Positions 1 to 9,162 of a stretch of 64,000 nucleotides of DNA are shown here, piece by piece. The stretch lies in contig JAZNNG010000019.1 in assembly GCA_045580165.1 (NCBI GenBank), positions 1 through 64,000 on the forward strand, written 5' to 3'. The stretch is from UBA4717 sp045580165 (GTDB taxonomy: Bacteria; Bacillota; Clostridia; Oscillospirales; CAG-272). The notes beneath the pieces were generated by a model, which searched no databases, was not told where the DNA came from, and saw only the letters and a program-made list of their open reading frames with translations. How positions within the stretch are numbered: the first letter of the stretch is position 1; every line of letters starts with the position of its first letter. Both the position numbers and the translations under genes were made by a program.

Positions 1-179
1 GTTTCCCAAGAGAAGCGTTTTACTTGCTCACCATCTATGCAAACCTCAAAAATATGACAACCGTCCATCCCTACGTATGTGGTACAACCATATCTTATTC
101 TGCCTTGTAATGAATTGGCAAGCATATCTTGTTCAAGATACTTTCTCATTCCGCTCCATGAACCAAGTATTTTCCCCAT
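1..179 (-). CDS. SF0329-like conserved hypothetical protein (C-terminus cut by window edge)
   Basis: The first 59 codons are present and the frame is open to the window edge. The N-terminus (MGKILGSWSGMRKYLE, then LQGRIRYGCTTY and a segment with VCIDGEQV) resembles the SF0329 family of small uncharacterised proteins, which have a conserved WSxxRxxLE start and a DGxEV segment. The start is ATG at 179, preceded by an AGGAGGTGG ribosome binding site at about 187-195. It has its own promoter at 232-260. Function is unknown. The family assignment is from memory of the motif and is moderate in confidence. Confidence 0.6.
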   Translation of the reverse strand, partial: MGKILGSWSGMRKYLEQDMLANSLQGRIRYGCTTYVGMDGCHIFEVCIDGEQVKRFSWE

Positions 180-231
180 AAAGACCACCTCCTCGTAAAA
201 TTTGTATATATCCGTCATATACTATGCTACT

Positions 232-260
232 ATTATAACACAAAAACCGCAGAAAATCAA
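232..260 (-). promoter_or_regulatory. Sigma-A promoter for the SF0329-like gene
   Basis: On the minus strand a -35 TTGATT (255-260) and a perfect -10 TATAAT (232-237) are 17 bp apart. The -35 hexamer lies in the loop of the terminator hairpin of the upstream infB operon, so termination and initiation signals are physically merged. Confidence 0.7.
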
Positions 261-270
261 TCTGCGGTTT
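244..270 (-). terminator. Intrinsic terminator of the rimP-nusA-infB operon
   Basis: A perfect 10-bp stem (244-253 with 261-270) with a 7-nt loop is followed on the minus strand by a T-rich tract. It lies 77 bp beyond the infB stop codon. Confidence 0.8.
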
Positions 271-347
271 CTGCTTTTTCTGTCGGTAGGTAATGCACTC
301 CAAAAACTGTCCTTTAGAGTACCGCTCTATCGACACCGATTTTTTGT

Positions 348-2882
348 TTAAGCTTCAACTTCCTGCATTTCGTATGCTTCGAGTATATCTCCGACCTTAA
401 TATCGTTAAACTTTTCAAGACCGATACCGCACTCATAGCCCTGTACGACCTCTCGTGCATCATCCTTGAATCTCTTAAGCGAGGATATCTTATCTTCAAA
501 GATAACTACGCTATCACGAAGAACTCTGATCTGAGATGTTCTCGTTACCTTACCGTCCTGAACGTATGAACCTGCGATAGTTCCGACACTGGGTACGTGA
601 ATTGTCTGACGAACCTCTGCCTGGCCGAGTATGACTTCCTTGAACTTGGGAGCGAGCATACCCTTCATAGCTGCGGTAACCTCGTCGATACATTCGTAGA
701 TGATACGGTACGTTCTTATATCAACGCCCTTTTCAGCAGCGGAATCCATAGCCGATTTATCGGGTCTTACGTTAAAGCCAACGATAATCGCGTTGGATGC
801 GTCTGCGAGCATAACGTCGCCCTCGTTAACACCGCCGACCGCACTATGAATAACTTTAACCTTAACTTCTTCATTGGAAAGCTTTTCAAGAGAAGACTTA
901 ACCGCTTCTGCAGAGCCTCCAACGTCGGCCTTAATGATAATGTTGAGCTCCTTAACGCCGTCAGAGATCTGAGCAAAGAGGTCGTCAAGATTTGCCTTGC
1001 TGTTGGCTTTGAAGGCTTCTTCCTTGATCTTAGCCTTTCTCTGCTCGGCAAGCTCTCTTGCCATTCTTTCGTCCTCAACCGCAGCAAATTCGTCTCCGGC
1101 TTCGGGTACTTCGGAAAGACCGATAATCTCAACGGGAACGGAAGGTCCTGCTTTCGCAACCTTTCTTCCGTTTTCGTCAGTCATTGCTCTTACACGACCG
1201 ACAGACGTACCTGCAATTACGATATCTCCACTATTGAGCGTACCGTTCTGGACAAGAACTGTAGCAACAGGTCCGCGTCCTTTGTCAAGCTTAGCTTCAA
1301 TTACTATACCCTTTGCACGTCTGTTGGGATTAGCCTTAAGCTCCTTCATTTCTGCAACGAGAAGAACGTTTTCAAGAAGCTCCTCAATACCCATCTTAGT
1401 AAGAGCAGATACGGGAACGCAGATTACATCGCCGCCCCACTCCTCGGGAACAAGCTCGTACTTGGTAAGCTCTTGCTTGACCGCATCGGGATTTGCAGTA
1501 TGCTTATCCATCTTATTGATTGCAACGATTATTTCAATGCCCGCAGCCTTAGCGTGATTTATAGCTTCAATGGTCTGAGGCATAATACCGTCGTCTGCCG
1601 CAACTACAAGTATTGCAATATCCGTAGCCATAGCACCGCGCGCTCTCATCGCCGTAAACGCCGCGTGGCCGGGTGTATCAAGGAAGGTGATATCTTTACC
1701 GTTTATATTAACTCTGTAGGCACCTATATGCTGTGTAATGCCTCCTGCTTCGCCTGTCGTCACATTAGTGTGGCGGATAGCGTCGAGGATGGAGGTCTTA
1801 CCGTGGTCAACGTGGCCCATAACAACTACGACAGGACTGCGTCCTACGAGATTTTCGGGTGCATCATCTGCTTCGTCAAAAAGCTTTTCCTCGATCGTAA
1901 CTACAACTTCCTTTTCTACCTTCGCACCAAGCTCATCAGCAACGAGGTATGCAGTTTCGTAGTCAATTGTCATATTGACGTTAGCCATAACGCCGAGCAT
2001 CATAAGTCTCTTGACCACTTCTGCGGCAGTAACCTTAAGCCTTGATGCAAGCTCGGTTACAGTTATCTCGTCGGGAATCTTTACTGTAAGCTGCTGCTTT
2101 TTAGCCTTCTCGAAATTGAGCTTCTTGAGCTTTTCCATAGCAAGGCGCTCTTTTTCTTTATCTTTATCTCTCGAATAACTATCCTTACCCTTGCTCTTAA
2201 GCTTCTGCTTTTCGGGGTCAAAGTTTTTCTTGCTTCCGTCAACAAAGGTTTCAAGACGCTCATCGTATTTGGAAAGGTCAACCGATGACGTACGCGTGTC
2301 AACAATTCTCTTTCCTTCCGTTTTCTTGGAATCGTCAGTAATGCTAACGCTTCTGTCGATTTTAGCCGCACTCTTGAAAGCAGGCTTATCATTCTGACGT
2401 CTATCAGGCTTCTGTTCGGGCTTCTTCTCTCCCTTATTGACCTGTGCTGCCTTATTTGCGGATTCCTGGCGGAATCTTTCAAACTTCTCGATCTTTGACA
2501 TCGGAGCTTCCTTGGAATGAGTTGTGGGCTTCTGCGGCTTGGCAGGAGCCTCCTTTTTCTCTTCCTTCGGCTTTTCTTCCGTCTTTACGGTCTGCTCTGC
2601 AGGCGTTACGAGCTTTTCCTCCTTGGGCTTTTCAACCTTGGGAGGTTCGGGGCGCTCAACGAAAAGTGCTCCGTTCATATAATCATCAATACGTTCAACC
2701 TGATGAGCCGCAGTAATCGCGTTCATAACAAGATTGAACTCCTGCTCATTAAGACTGCCCGACTGTGTCTTGCCGGCAATACCAACGCTCGCTATGACGT
2801 CAAGCAACTCCTTATTTTTGATTTCAAGCTCTTTGGCGAGTACGCTTATTTTGTATTTGACTTCTGTTATTGGCATATCCAT
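348..2882 (-). CDS. infB: Translation initiation factor IF-2
   Basis: IF-2 delivers fMet-tRNA to the 30S subunit and promotes subunit joining. The protein is 844 aa. An N-terminal IF2N-like domain is followed by a long Lys/Glu/Pro-rich linker (about 75-260), a second IF2N module (about 265-320), and the GTPase core with GHVDHGKT (about 356-363), DTPGH (about 402-406) and NKMD (about 456-459). Domains II-IV complete the C-terminus. The start ATG at 2882 overlaps the TGA of ylxQ by one base and has GAGG upstream; a TTG one codon upstream is a less likely alternative. It is the last gene of the rimP-nusA-ylxR-ylxQ-infB operon, the usual order in Firmicutes. rbfA, which often follows, is not adjacent. 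Confidence 0.97.
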   Translation of the reverse strand: MDMPITEVKYKISVLAKELEIKNKELLDVIASVGIAGKTQSGSLNEQEFNLVMNAITAAHQVERIDDYMNGALFVERPEPPKVEKPKEEKLVTPAEQTVKTEEKPKEEKKEAPAKPQKPTTHSKEAPMSKIEKFERFRQESANKAAQVNKGEKKPEQKPDRRQNDKPAFKSAAKIDRSVSITDDSKKTEGKRIVDTRTSSVDLSKYDERLETFVDGSKKNFDPEKQKLKSKGKDSYSRDKDKEKERLAMEKLKKLNFEKAKKQQLTVKIPDEITVTELASRLKVTAAEVVKRLMMLGVMANVNMTIDYETAYLVADELGAKVEKEVVVTIEEKLFDEADDAPENLVGRSPVVVVMGHVDHGKTSILDAIRHTNVTTGEAGGITQHIGAYRVNINGKDITFLDTPGHAAFTAMRARGAMATDIAILVVAADDGIMPQTIEAINHAKAAGIEIIVAINKMDKHTANPDAVKQELTKYELVPEEWGGDVICVPVSALTKMGIEELLENVLLVAEMKELKANPNRRAKGIVIEAKLDKGRGPVATVLVQNGTLNSGDIVIAGTSVGRVRAMTDENGRKVAKAGPSVPVEIIGLSEVPEAGDEFAAVEDERMARELAEQRKAKIKEEAFKANSKANLDDLFAQISDGVKELNIIIKADVGGSAEAVKSSLEKLSNEEVKVKVIHSAVGGVNEGDVMLADASNAIIVGFNVRPDKSAMDSAAEKGVDIRTYRIIYECIDEVTAAMKGMLAPKFKEVILGQAEVRQTIHVPSVGTIAGSYVQDGKVTRTSQIRVLRDSVVIFEDKISSLKRFKDDAREVVQGYECGIGLEKFNDIKVGDILEAYEMQEVEA

Positions 2883-3247
2883 CAAACCTCACTTTCTCTG
2901 TATGTCTCGGAAAATGCCGATGTGTCGGCATCGTCTGTAATCGTACGTTGTACCAATTCTCTAAAATTTTCATCAATAACGCCGATCGTCATTACGGGGC
3001 GTTTCTTACCAAGCGATAACGCAAGCCTTTGAGCATCAATATCAAGCTCAAAAAATGCAATACCGATTTCGGTACAACTTCTTTTAACTTTATTTAGTGT
3101 GTTTTGTGATGCTTCTTTTGAAAGAATAACGAGGTGCAAGTCCCCTCGTTCAGCAGCCTCCAGAGTCAGCTCAGTGCCGAACGTAAGCTTTCTTGCTCTT
3201 GCCGCAAGTCCGAGCGAACCAAGCAGACGCGAATATTTATCCTTCAT
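2882..3247 (-). CDS. ylxQ: L7Ae/YlxQ-family ribosome-associated protein
   Basis: A 121-aa protein of the eL8/L7Ae/L30e/Gadd45 fold, the family that binds kink-turn RNA. Typical features are the LGLAARARKLTFG start, a VILSKEAS segment and a KKRPVMTIGV-like strand near the C-terminus. It sits between ylxR and infB exactly as in Bacillus and Clostridia. I place the start at ATG 3247, which overlaps the end of ylxR by 11 nt; a GTG four codons upstream (3259) is possible. The precise cellular role of YlxQ is not settled, though it is known as an RNA-binding protein. Confidence 0.9.
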   Translation of the reverse strand: MKDKYSRLLGSLGLAARARKLTFGTELTLEAAERGDLHLVILSKEASQNTLNKVKRSCTEIGIAFFELDIDAQRLALSLGKKRPVMTIGVIDENFRELVQRTITDDADTSAFSETYRESEV

Positions 3248-3539
3248 CCGCCGAGTCACCTCTCTCTATGATTACGGCAAGCTCGTTTATGATGTCTTCG
3301 GGAATTGAAACGTTAAGATTGCTCTCAAGCCTTTTTGCTTTTACTGCCTTCTTAAAGCATGCAAGCTCGGGACATATATATACTCCCCTGCCCGACTTTT
3401 TCCCCTTGAAATCAATATCAACAGTTCCGTCGGGACATCTGACGATTCGGATGAGCTCGCTTTTGGCTTTTCCGACACCGCATCCGACACAATGTCTTTC
3501 GGGAACCTTCTTTACAGGTTTATTCTGCATAAGATGCAC
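3237..3539 (-). CDS. ylxR: YlxR family (DUF448) RNA-binding protein
   Basis: A 100-aa protein with the DUF448 signature: an RHCVGCG motif near the N-terminus, a LIRIVRCPDG strand, and the GRGVYICP motif. Proteins of this family bind nucleic acid and have been linked to transcription and to RNase P. It lies between nusA and ylxQ in the conserved operon. The start is uncertain. GTG at 3539 has an AAGGAG only 4 nt upstream, while ATG at 3530 is 13 nt from the same site. Confidence 0.92.
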   Translation of the reverse strand: MHLMQNKPVKKVPERHCVGCGVGKAKSELIRIVRCPDGTVDIDFKGKKSGRGVYICPELACFKKAVKAKRLESNLNVSIPEDIINELAVIIERGDSADEG

Positions 3540-3562
3540 GTTACTCCTTCAAACTTTTATCT

Positions 3563-4630
3563 TTAAGCTTCCTCGGATACGTAAGGTACTACGCCGTCGG
3601 CATTAGTCTTAATGTCAATCTTGAATCCGGTAAGTCTTGCCGCGAGTCTTGCGTTGAGTCCTTCTTTACCTATGGCAAGTGAAAGCTGATCCTCGTCAAC
3701 GACTGCTCTGCAGGATTTTTCACCGTCTATGATTACCTGCTTAACGGTTGCGGGAGCAAGAGCCTTTGAAATATATTCAGCGGCATCTTCACTGTACTTG
3801 ATAATATCGATCTTTTCGCCCATAAGCTCATCGGTAATGCTATTGATCCTAATTCTTCTGTTACCGATACATGCGCCTATCGGGTCTACGTTCTCGTCTC
3901 TTGACATAACGGCAATTTTTGTTCTTACGCCTGCCTCGCGGGAAACGCCGCATATAACTACCGTTCCGTCCTGTATTTCGGGAACCTCAAGCTCGAAAAG
4001 TCTTTTAACGAGACCGATATGTGTTCTCGAAATGGTAACAAGAGGGCCACGTACCGCGTTTTCCTTCTTTACCTCCATAATAAAGACCTTGACCTTATCG
4101 CCAACCACAAAGGTTTCGCCGGGAATCTGCTCGCTTTTTCTTAGTGTTACACGGCTCGTGCCCGTATCAACGATAACATCACCCGTTTCGAGGTCGATCT
4201 TGTCAACGGTTGCAGTAACTATCTCTTCCTTCTTTTCCTCATATTCACGGAGCATCATCGAACGCTCAGCCTCGCGGATACCTTGGATAAGTACCGACTT
4301 TGCCGCCATAGCAGAAAGTCTTCTGAGGTTCTTCGGCTTCATCTCGGTCTGAACTACGCCGCCGAGCTTATGTCTTTTACTAAGTGCCTTTGCTTCCTCA
4401 AGAGAGATCTCGGCATATTCGTTAGTAACCTCTTCAACAACAGTTCTGAGCTGATAAACCTTGATATCCTCTTTTTCGGGATCAATAATAACCTTAACAA
4501 CTGCCTGACCGTTAAATTCATGCTTATAAGCGTTTTCAAGCGCAGCCTGCATTCTTTCTATAATGTATTCCTTTGGAATACCCTTTTCCTGCTCAAACAG
4601 TTCAAGTGCCGCAAAAAATTCTTTGTTCAT
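3563..4630 (-). CDS. nusA: Transcription termination/antitermination protein NusA
   Basis: NusA binds RNA polymerase and nascent RNA and modulates pausing, termination and antitermination. At 355 aa it is the short Gram-positive form. It has the polymerase-binding N-terminal domain (1-125), an S1 domain (about 134-200), KH1 with GACIGN (252-257) and KH2 with AIGKEGLNARLAARL (about 319-333). It lacks the C-terminal acidic repeats found in E. coli. The ATG at 4630 has an AAGGAAGG ribosome binding site. It is cotranscribed with rimP, 15 nt upstream. Confidence 0.97.
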   Translation of the reverse strand: MNKEFFAALELFEQEKGIPKEYIIERMQAALENAYKHEFNGQAVVKVIIDPEKEDIKVYQLRTVVEEVTNEYAEISLEEAKALSKRHKLGGVVQTEMKPKNLRRLSAMAAKSVLIQGIREAERSMMLREYEEKKEEIVTATVDKIDLETGDVIVDTGTSRVTLRKSEQIPGETFVVGDKVKVFIMEVKKENAVRGPLVTISRTHIGLVKRLFELEVPEIQDGTVVICGVSREAGVRTKIAVMSRDENVDPIGACIGNRRIRINSITDELMGEKIDIIKYSEDAAEYISKALAPATVKQVIIDGEKSCRAVVDEDQLSLAIGKEGLNARLAARLTGFKIDIKTNADGVVPYVSEEA

Positions 4631-4645
4631 TTCGCTTTCCTTCCT

Positions 4646-5128
4646 TTAGTCTTTTATGTCGTCAAAATTAAAAACAGTATTGATCTTTGACACCTTTTCA
4701 CGAGGCAATGCGATATCCGCAGTTCCGTCGTTTATAGTAATATCGGTGTCACTGAATCCCTTGAGAGCGCCTCTGTAAGATTTAGCGCCGTTTATCGGAG
4801 CATATAGCTTTGCTTCAACCTCAGCTCCTAAAAATTCATCGAGGTGCCAGTCATACTTAAGCTCCCTCTCTATACCGGGAGAAGACACCTCAAGGTGATA
4901 GGAATCCTCTATCGGATCGGCCTCGTCAAGAAGCGGATCGATCGCGCGATGAACTGTCTCGCAGTCATCAATGGTAATTCCCTCTTCTCTGTCGATGGTT
5001 ATTCTGAGATAATACTCAGAGCCTTCTTTAACGTACTCAACGTCCCAAAGATCGTAGTCGAGCTCGGACACAGTAGGTCCGATAAGGTCTGCCACTGCAG
5101 ACGCAATGTTTTTTGATGCTTTTTTCAT
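4646..5128 (-). CDS. rimP: Ribosome maturation factor RimP
   Basis: RimP assists late maturation of the 30S subunit. The 160-aa protein shows the family hallmarks: an ITIDREEGITIDDCE-like strand-helix region, the LEVSSPGIERELK motif, and a C-terminal SH3-like barrel. The start ATG at 5128 has AGAGG at normal spacing; upstream in-frame codons would add a hydrophobic stretch not seen in the family. It is the first gene of the nusA-infB operon, behind the promoter at 5204-5232 and a leader hairpin. Confidence 0.95.
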   Translation of the reverse strand: MKKASKNIASAVADLIGPTVSELDYDLWDVEYVKEGSEYYLRITIDREEGITIDDCETVHRAIDPLLDEADPIEDSYHLEVSSPGIERELKYDWHLDEFLGAEVEAKLYAPINGAKSYRGALKGFSDTDITINDGTADIALPREKVSKINTVFNFDDIKD

Positions 5129-5157
5129 AAATCCTCTTTCCAAAAAGGCAAAAAGTA

Positions 5158-5179
5158 AGAGTGGTCTTTCAACCACTCT
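5158..5179 (-). terminator. Leader hairpin of the rimP operon, terminator-like
   Basis: A perfect 8-bp stem (5158-5165 with 5172-5179) and 6-nt loop are followed on the minus strand by TACTTTTTG. It lies between glgP and rimP and downstream of the rimP promoter. It can therefore act as the glgP terminator and also as an attenuator in the 5' leader of rimP-nusA-infB. Confidence 0.55.
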
Positions 5180-5203
5180 CCTTTTCTATTTACTTACTTA
5201 AAC

Positions 5204-5232
5204 AGTATATCACCGTTTTGCAAAAAAATCAA
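5204..5232 (-). promoter_or_regulatory. Sigma-A promoter of the rimP-nusA-infB operon
   Basis: On the minus strand -35 TTGATT (5227-5232) and -10 TATACT (5204-5209) are 17 bp apart. Predicted transcription starts near 5197, about 70 nt before the rimP start codon, so the hairpin at 5158-5179 is transcribed. Confidence 0.65.
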
Positions 5233-5237
5233 GAGTT

Positions 5238-7679
5238 TTACTTAATTTTTTTGCCTTTTAACTCTGAATTTTTACTAAAATTCTCTTTTTGAGGGTCAGA
5301 ATAATAAAATTCACCGTCAGGACGTATTTTCCAGACCTTTTCTGCATAAGTCACAACCGACCTGTCTGATGAAAACACACCTGATGCGGCAATATTATAA
5401 AGTGCCTTTATGCCCGTTCTTTCTCTGTCAGCAAAATCATTTATCGCTCTCATACGAGTCTTGTGATAAGAATCAAAATCCTTTAAAACAAAATATCTGT
5501 CAGGCAGTTCTGAGTTAAGGAGCGAATCATAAATATCGGAAAATGATGACTGAGAGCCAAGAGAAGTATTTATAAAGTCGAGTAGTCTCTTCATTTTAGG
5601 ATCTTTTTCATAAATATCAAGCGGATCGTATGAGCCGCGGAGCTTATCGAGCTCCTCAACGGTAGCGCCGAAAATGTAATTATTTTCTCTGCCGGCTTCG
5701 TTTACTATTTCTACGTTAGCTCCGTCTAGCGTTCCGAGAGTTAATGCACCGTTTAACATCATCTTCATATTACCTGTGCCGCTGGCTTCGCATCCTGCGG
5801 TAGATATCTGTTCGGATATGTCCGCCGCCGCAACAAGCATCTCGGCATAAGATACGTTATATCCCGTAATGAAATGGAGCTTCAGATACTTGCTCACAGC
5901 GTCATCGGATAAAATCAAGTCTTCAATGCTGCAAATCAGTCTGATAATATCTTTAGCTAACTTGTAGCCGGGAGCAGCTTTGCCTCCTACAAGAACCGTG
6001 ACGGGAACGCTCGGCTTTATAACGCCGTCCTTAATATCGAAGTACATCTGAAGGACCGAAAGTGCGTTCATAAGCTGTCTTTTATATTCGTGAATTCGTT
6101 TTATCTGTATATCAAACACCGAATCCGGGTCGATTCTCGCGCTCTCACGTTCAAATATATAGTCTGATAAAACTCTGCGCCTGAAGCTTTTAATACTGTT
6201 AAACTCCGAAACCACGCTTGTATCGGATACCTTCTTTTTAATAGCTTCAAGCTTTGTTAAGTCATATAACCAACCATCGCTTTCGGTAAGTCTTGATACA
6301 AACCCCGAAAGCTCGGGATTTGCAACACCAAGCCAGCGGCGCTGGGTAATTCCGTTTGTGACGTTGATTATTTTACCGGGATACAGTCTGTTCCACGTTG
6401 CAAACAGATCCCCCTTGATTATATCGGTATGAAGCTTTGCAACGCCGTTAACGCAAACGCACATATACATAGCAATATTCGCCATATAAATTCTACCGTT
6501 GGATATTATATGCATTTGTTTAGTTTCTTCCTCGGATACCCCCGCTTCATCAAGCTCCGACTTCAATAAATCGTCAAGCTTGGTAATATAAACGTAGACT
6601 TTGCCGAGAATAGACTTAAATAGCTTTTCGCTCCAGTTTTCAAGTGCTTCTGCCATTATCGTATGGTTCGTATAGGCGAATACCTTTTTTGCGATTACCA
6701 ATGCTTCTGAAAAATCAAGGTTTTCCTCGTCACAAAGAATGTAAAGAAGCGTGGGAATAGCAATCACCGGATGCGTGTCGTTTAGCTGAAAAATATTTTC
6801 CTCGGAAAATTTCGAAAAATCATCACCGTGTATTTTTTTATGTGCTTTTATAACATCCTTGAGAGAGGCATAAGTGAAAAAGTATTCTTGCCTGAGTCTT
6901 AACAGCTTTCCTTCATCTTTATCGTCGGCAGGATACAAAACTCTCGATATGTTCTCTGCCAGATTTTTTTCTTTTAACGATTCATCGTATTTTTGTTGAT
7001 TGAAAAGCCTAAAATCGAACGGACAAAGAGGCCTTGCTTCCCACAGACGCACGGTAACTGCATAGTTATTCTTATAACCGTAAACGGGCGTATCGTACGG
7101 AATTGCCAAAACGGTCATATCATCATATTCGACCCTCACGCATTCGTCGGGACGCTCTATCGACCATGCATCTCCATAGTCAGTCCAATCATCGGGATAC
7201 TCACTCTGCTCTCCATTCTCAATGCTCTGCTTAAAAATACCGTACTTATATCTTATTCCATAACCCATAACAGGCAATGCAAGCGTTGCTGCCGAATCCA
7301 TAAAGCATGCGGCAAGTCTGCCGAGCCCACCGTTACCAAGCCCTGCATCCTCCACCTTTTTCAGGCGTCCAAGCTCTGAGCCGAGCTTATCAAGAGATTC
7401 CTTGGCCTTATCGTAAAGTCCTAGAGAAATCAAATTGTTTACGATTGCACGTCCCATAAGAAATTCGGCGGAAAGATAGTATGCTCTCCTTTTTGAATTT
7501 TCGGGCATTTGCGCAGGCTTTCGGTTACCTGCAAAGTAATCGGTAACCATCTGACCGATAATTTGGTTCATCTCTTTTGATGTTGCCTCTGCAGGTGATT
7601 TCAGAAATCTGTTTTCAATGGTTTTTTCATATCTTTCCCAAAAGGATGAGTCTAAATTTGCTTTATTTTCCGAAATCAT
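5238..7679 (-). CDS. glgP: Glycogen/maltodextrin phosphorylase
   Basis: This enzyme releases glucose-1-phosphate from the non-reducing ends of alpha-1,4-glucans using pyridoxal phosphate. The 813-aa length is typical. Family motifs are DAGLGNGGLGRLAACF near the N-terminus, FTNHTIMAEALE-like residues (here AYTNHTIMAEALE), IKRIHEYKRQ, and the PLP-lysine segment EASGTGNMKMMLNG. The start ATG at 7679 has GAGGAGG and overlaps the end of malQ by 17 nt. It is the last gene of the maltodextrin operon, where it acts on chains lengthened or shortened by MalQ after import. An allosteric glycogen phosphorylase role is also possible; substrate preference cannot be read from sequence. Confidence 0.95.
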   Translation of the reverse strand: MISENKANLDSSFWERYEKTIENRFLKSPAEATSKEMNQIIGQMVTDYFAGNRKPAQMPENSKRRAYYLSAEFLMGRAIVNNLISLGLYDKAKESLDKLGSELGRLKKVEDAGLGNGGLGRLAACFMDSAATLALPVMGYGIRYKYGIFKQSIENGEQSEYPDDWTDYGDAWSIERPDECVRVEYDDMTVLAIPYDTPVYGYKNNYAVTVRLWEARPLCPFDFRLFNQQKYDESLKEKNLAENISRVLYPADDKDEGKLLRLRQEYFFTYASLKDVIKAHKKIHGDDFSKFSEENIFQLNDTHPVIAIPTLLYILCDEENLDFSEALVIAKKVFAYTNHTIMAEALENWSEKLFKSILGKVYVYITKLDDLLKSELDEAGVSEEETKQMHIISNGRIYMANIAMYMCVCVNGVAKLHTDIIKGDLFATWNRLYPGKIINVTNGITQRRWLGVANPELSGFVSRLTESDGWLYDLTKLEAIKKKVSDTSVVSEFNSIKSFRRRVLSDYIFERESARIDPDSVFDIQIKRIHEYKRQLMNALSVLQMYFDIKDGVIKPSVPVTVLVGGKAAPGYKLAKDIIRLICSIEDLILSDDAVSKYLKLHFITGYNVSYAEMLVAAADISEQISTAGCEASGTGNMKMMLNGALTLGTLDGANVEIVNEAGRENNYIFGATVEELDKLRGSYDPLDIYEKDPKMKRLLDFINTSLGSQSSFSDIYDSLLNSELPDRYFVLKDFDSYHKTRMRAINDFADRERTGIKALYNIAASGVFSSDRSVVTYAEKVWKIRPDGEFYYSDPQKENFSKNSELKGKKIK

Positions 7680-9162
7680 CGGTAACCTCCTCAGTATTTG
7701 CTCTGCCATACAGTGACGCGAGCTCCTTTATTCTATGCGCAATACTGTCGTTAAAACAGCTCTTGGTCGCCCTCCACCTCCAGTTATTGCCGAGTGTGGA
7801 AGGAACATTCATTCTTCCTTCGTCACCTAGACCTATATAATCCTGCATTGATATAATGACGTTGTCGGCATAGCTTGAAAACAACGCCCTTATTGCGCTG
7901 AAGCAAATATCCGCGCTATTATCACAGTTAAGATAACTTTTTATAAATCCTTTTGCTTTTATATCGGATTTAAGGTAATACGACATAAACGTCATATTAT
8001 CGTGAGTTCCCAGATAAGCAAACGTATTTTTTTCATAGTTGTGCGGGAGGTATTCACTTTCCGGCGTTGAATCAAAGCCAAATTCAAGTATTTTCATACC
8101 CGGGTAACCGGTTTCCTTCAGAAGCTCTCTTACCTTTTCATCAATAAACCCAAGGTCTTCCGCAATAATTCCAGTTGTGCCGAGACTAGACTCCACAGAC
8201 TTAAAGAAATCAATACCGGGACCGTCATACCATTTACCGTTTTTTGCGCTGACCTCTCCCGCTTCAATGGCATAGTAACCAGAAAATCCGCGAAAATGGT
8301 CAATTCTGATATAGTCATATAGCTTAGAATTCATTGCAAAACGCTTTTTCCACCAAGAGTATCCGTCGAGCCTCATCGCCTCCCAATCGTATATCGGGTT
8401 TCCCCAAAGCTGGCCTTGGTCGTTGAATGAGTCTGGTGGGCAGCCTGCGAGAAGCTTAGGCTTCAAATCGTTATCAACCATAAATAAGCGCGGATTTTCC
8501 CACACATCAGCGCTATCGGGGGCAACGTAAATCGGAATATCTCCTATTATGCTTATTCCGTTTTCGTTTGCAAAGGTCTTAAGACTCTCCCATTGTTCAA
8601 AGAACCAAAACTCAACGACGCGCCAGAAATTAACCTCGTCTGTGTTGAGCGCGGAGAATTCCTCGGCGTCTATGCCGTTAAATTTCTTTAATTCCTTCTT
8701 CCACTCTGACAATCCCGCAAAATCCGAGCTTGCTTTTATCGCCATAAATAGCGCAAAGCTATCGAGCCACCAAGAGTTTTTAATGCAAAACTCCTCAAAG
8801 CTCGGATCATTAAGATCAAATCGGCTCACTGCTTTTCTGAGTAATTTATATCTTTTTTCGAAAAGAGCTCCGTAATTTACGTTTTCAACCGGTGCTCGTT
8901 CGGTTATCAGCTCGCTTTTGGTTACATATCCATTTTCGCATAGTATTTCGGGCGAAACGAAATATGGGTTTCCGGCAAAGCTTGAAAACGATTGATACGG
9001 AGAGTCACCGTAACCGGTAATGCCAAGAGGAAGTATCTGCCACAACCTCTGACCGCTTTTCTTTAAAAAATCAACGAATTCGTAAGCGCTTGGTCCGAGG
9101 TCGCCGATGCCGTACTCAGACGGAAGTGACGATATATGCAAAAGTGTTCCGCATCTTCTCAT
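7663..9162 (-). CDS. malQ: 4-alpha-glucanotransferase (amylomaltase)
   Basis: A GH77 enzyme that transfers alpha-1,4-glucan segments between maltodextrins. It is 499 aa, the usual bacterial length. GH77 signatures are present: the N-terminal GTLLHISSLPSEYGIGDLG, the nucleophile region YIRIDHFRGF, the acid/base region IAEDLGF, and the third acidic residue in LGTHDNMT. The ATG at 9162 overlaps the stop of the ABC ATPase gene by 4 nt, indicating translational coupling. With glgP it converts imported maltodextrins to glucose and glucose-1-phosphate in the cytosol. Confidence 0.96.
   Translation of the reverse strand: MRRCGTLLHISSLPSEYGIGDLGPSAYEFVDFLKKSGQRLWQILPLGITGYGDSPYQSFSSFAGNPYFVSPEILCENGYVTKSELITERAPVENVNYGALFEKRYKLLRKAVSRFDLNDPSFEEFCIKNSWWLDSFALFMAIKASSDFAGLSEWKKELKKFNGIDAEEFSALNTDEVNFWRVVEFWFFEQWESLKTFANENGISIIGDIPIYVAPDSADVWENPRLFMVDNDLKPKLLAGCPPDSFNDQGQLWGNPIYDWEAMRLDGYSWWKKRFAMNSKLYDYIRIDHFRGFSGYYAIEAGEVSAKNGKWYDGPGIDFFKSVESSLGTTGIIAEDLGFIDEKVRELLKETGYPGMKILEFGFDSTPESEYLPHNYEKNTFAYLGTHDNMTFMSYYLKSDIKAKGFIKSYLNCDNSADICFSAIRALFSSYADNVIISMQDYIGLGDEGRMNVPSTLGNNWRWRATKSCFNDSIAHRIKELASLYGRANTEEVTDDFGK

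Noticed and set aside
597..2045. Long open frame on the plus strand (482 codons)
   Set aside because: It is antisense to infB, whose protein is well conserved across the same bases. Its amino-acid composition (Cys, Asn, Ser and Arg rich) is typical of an antisense frame.
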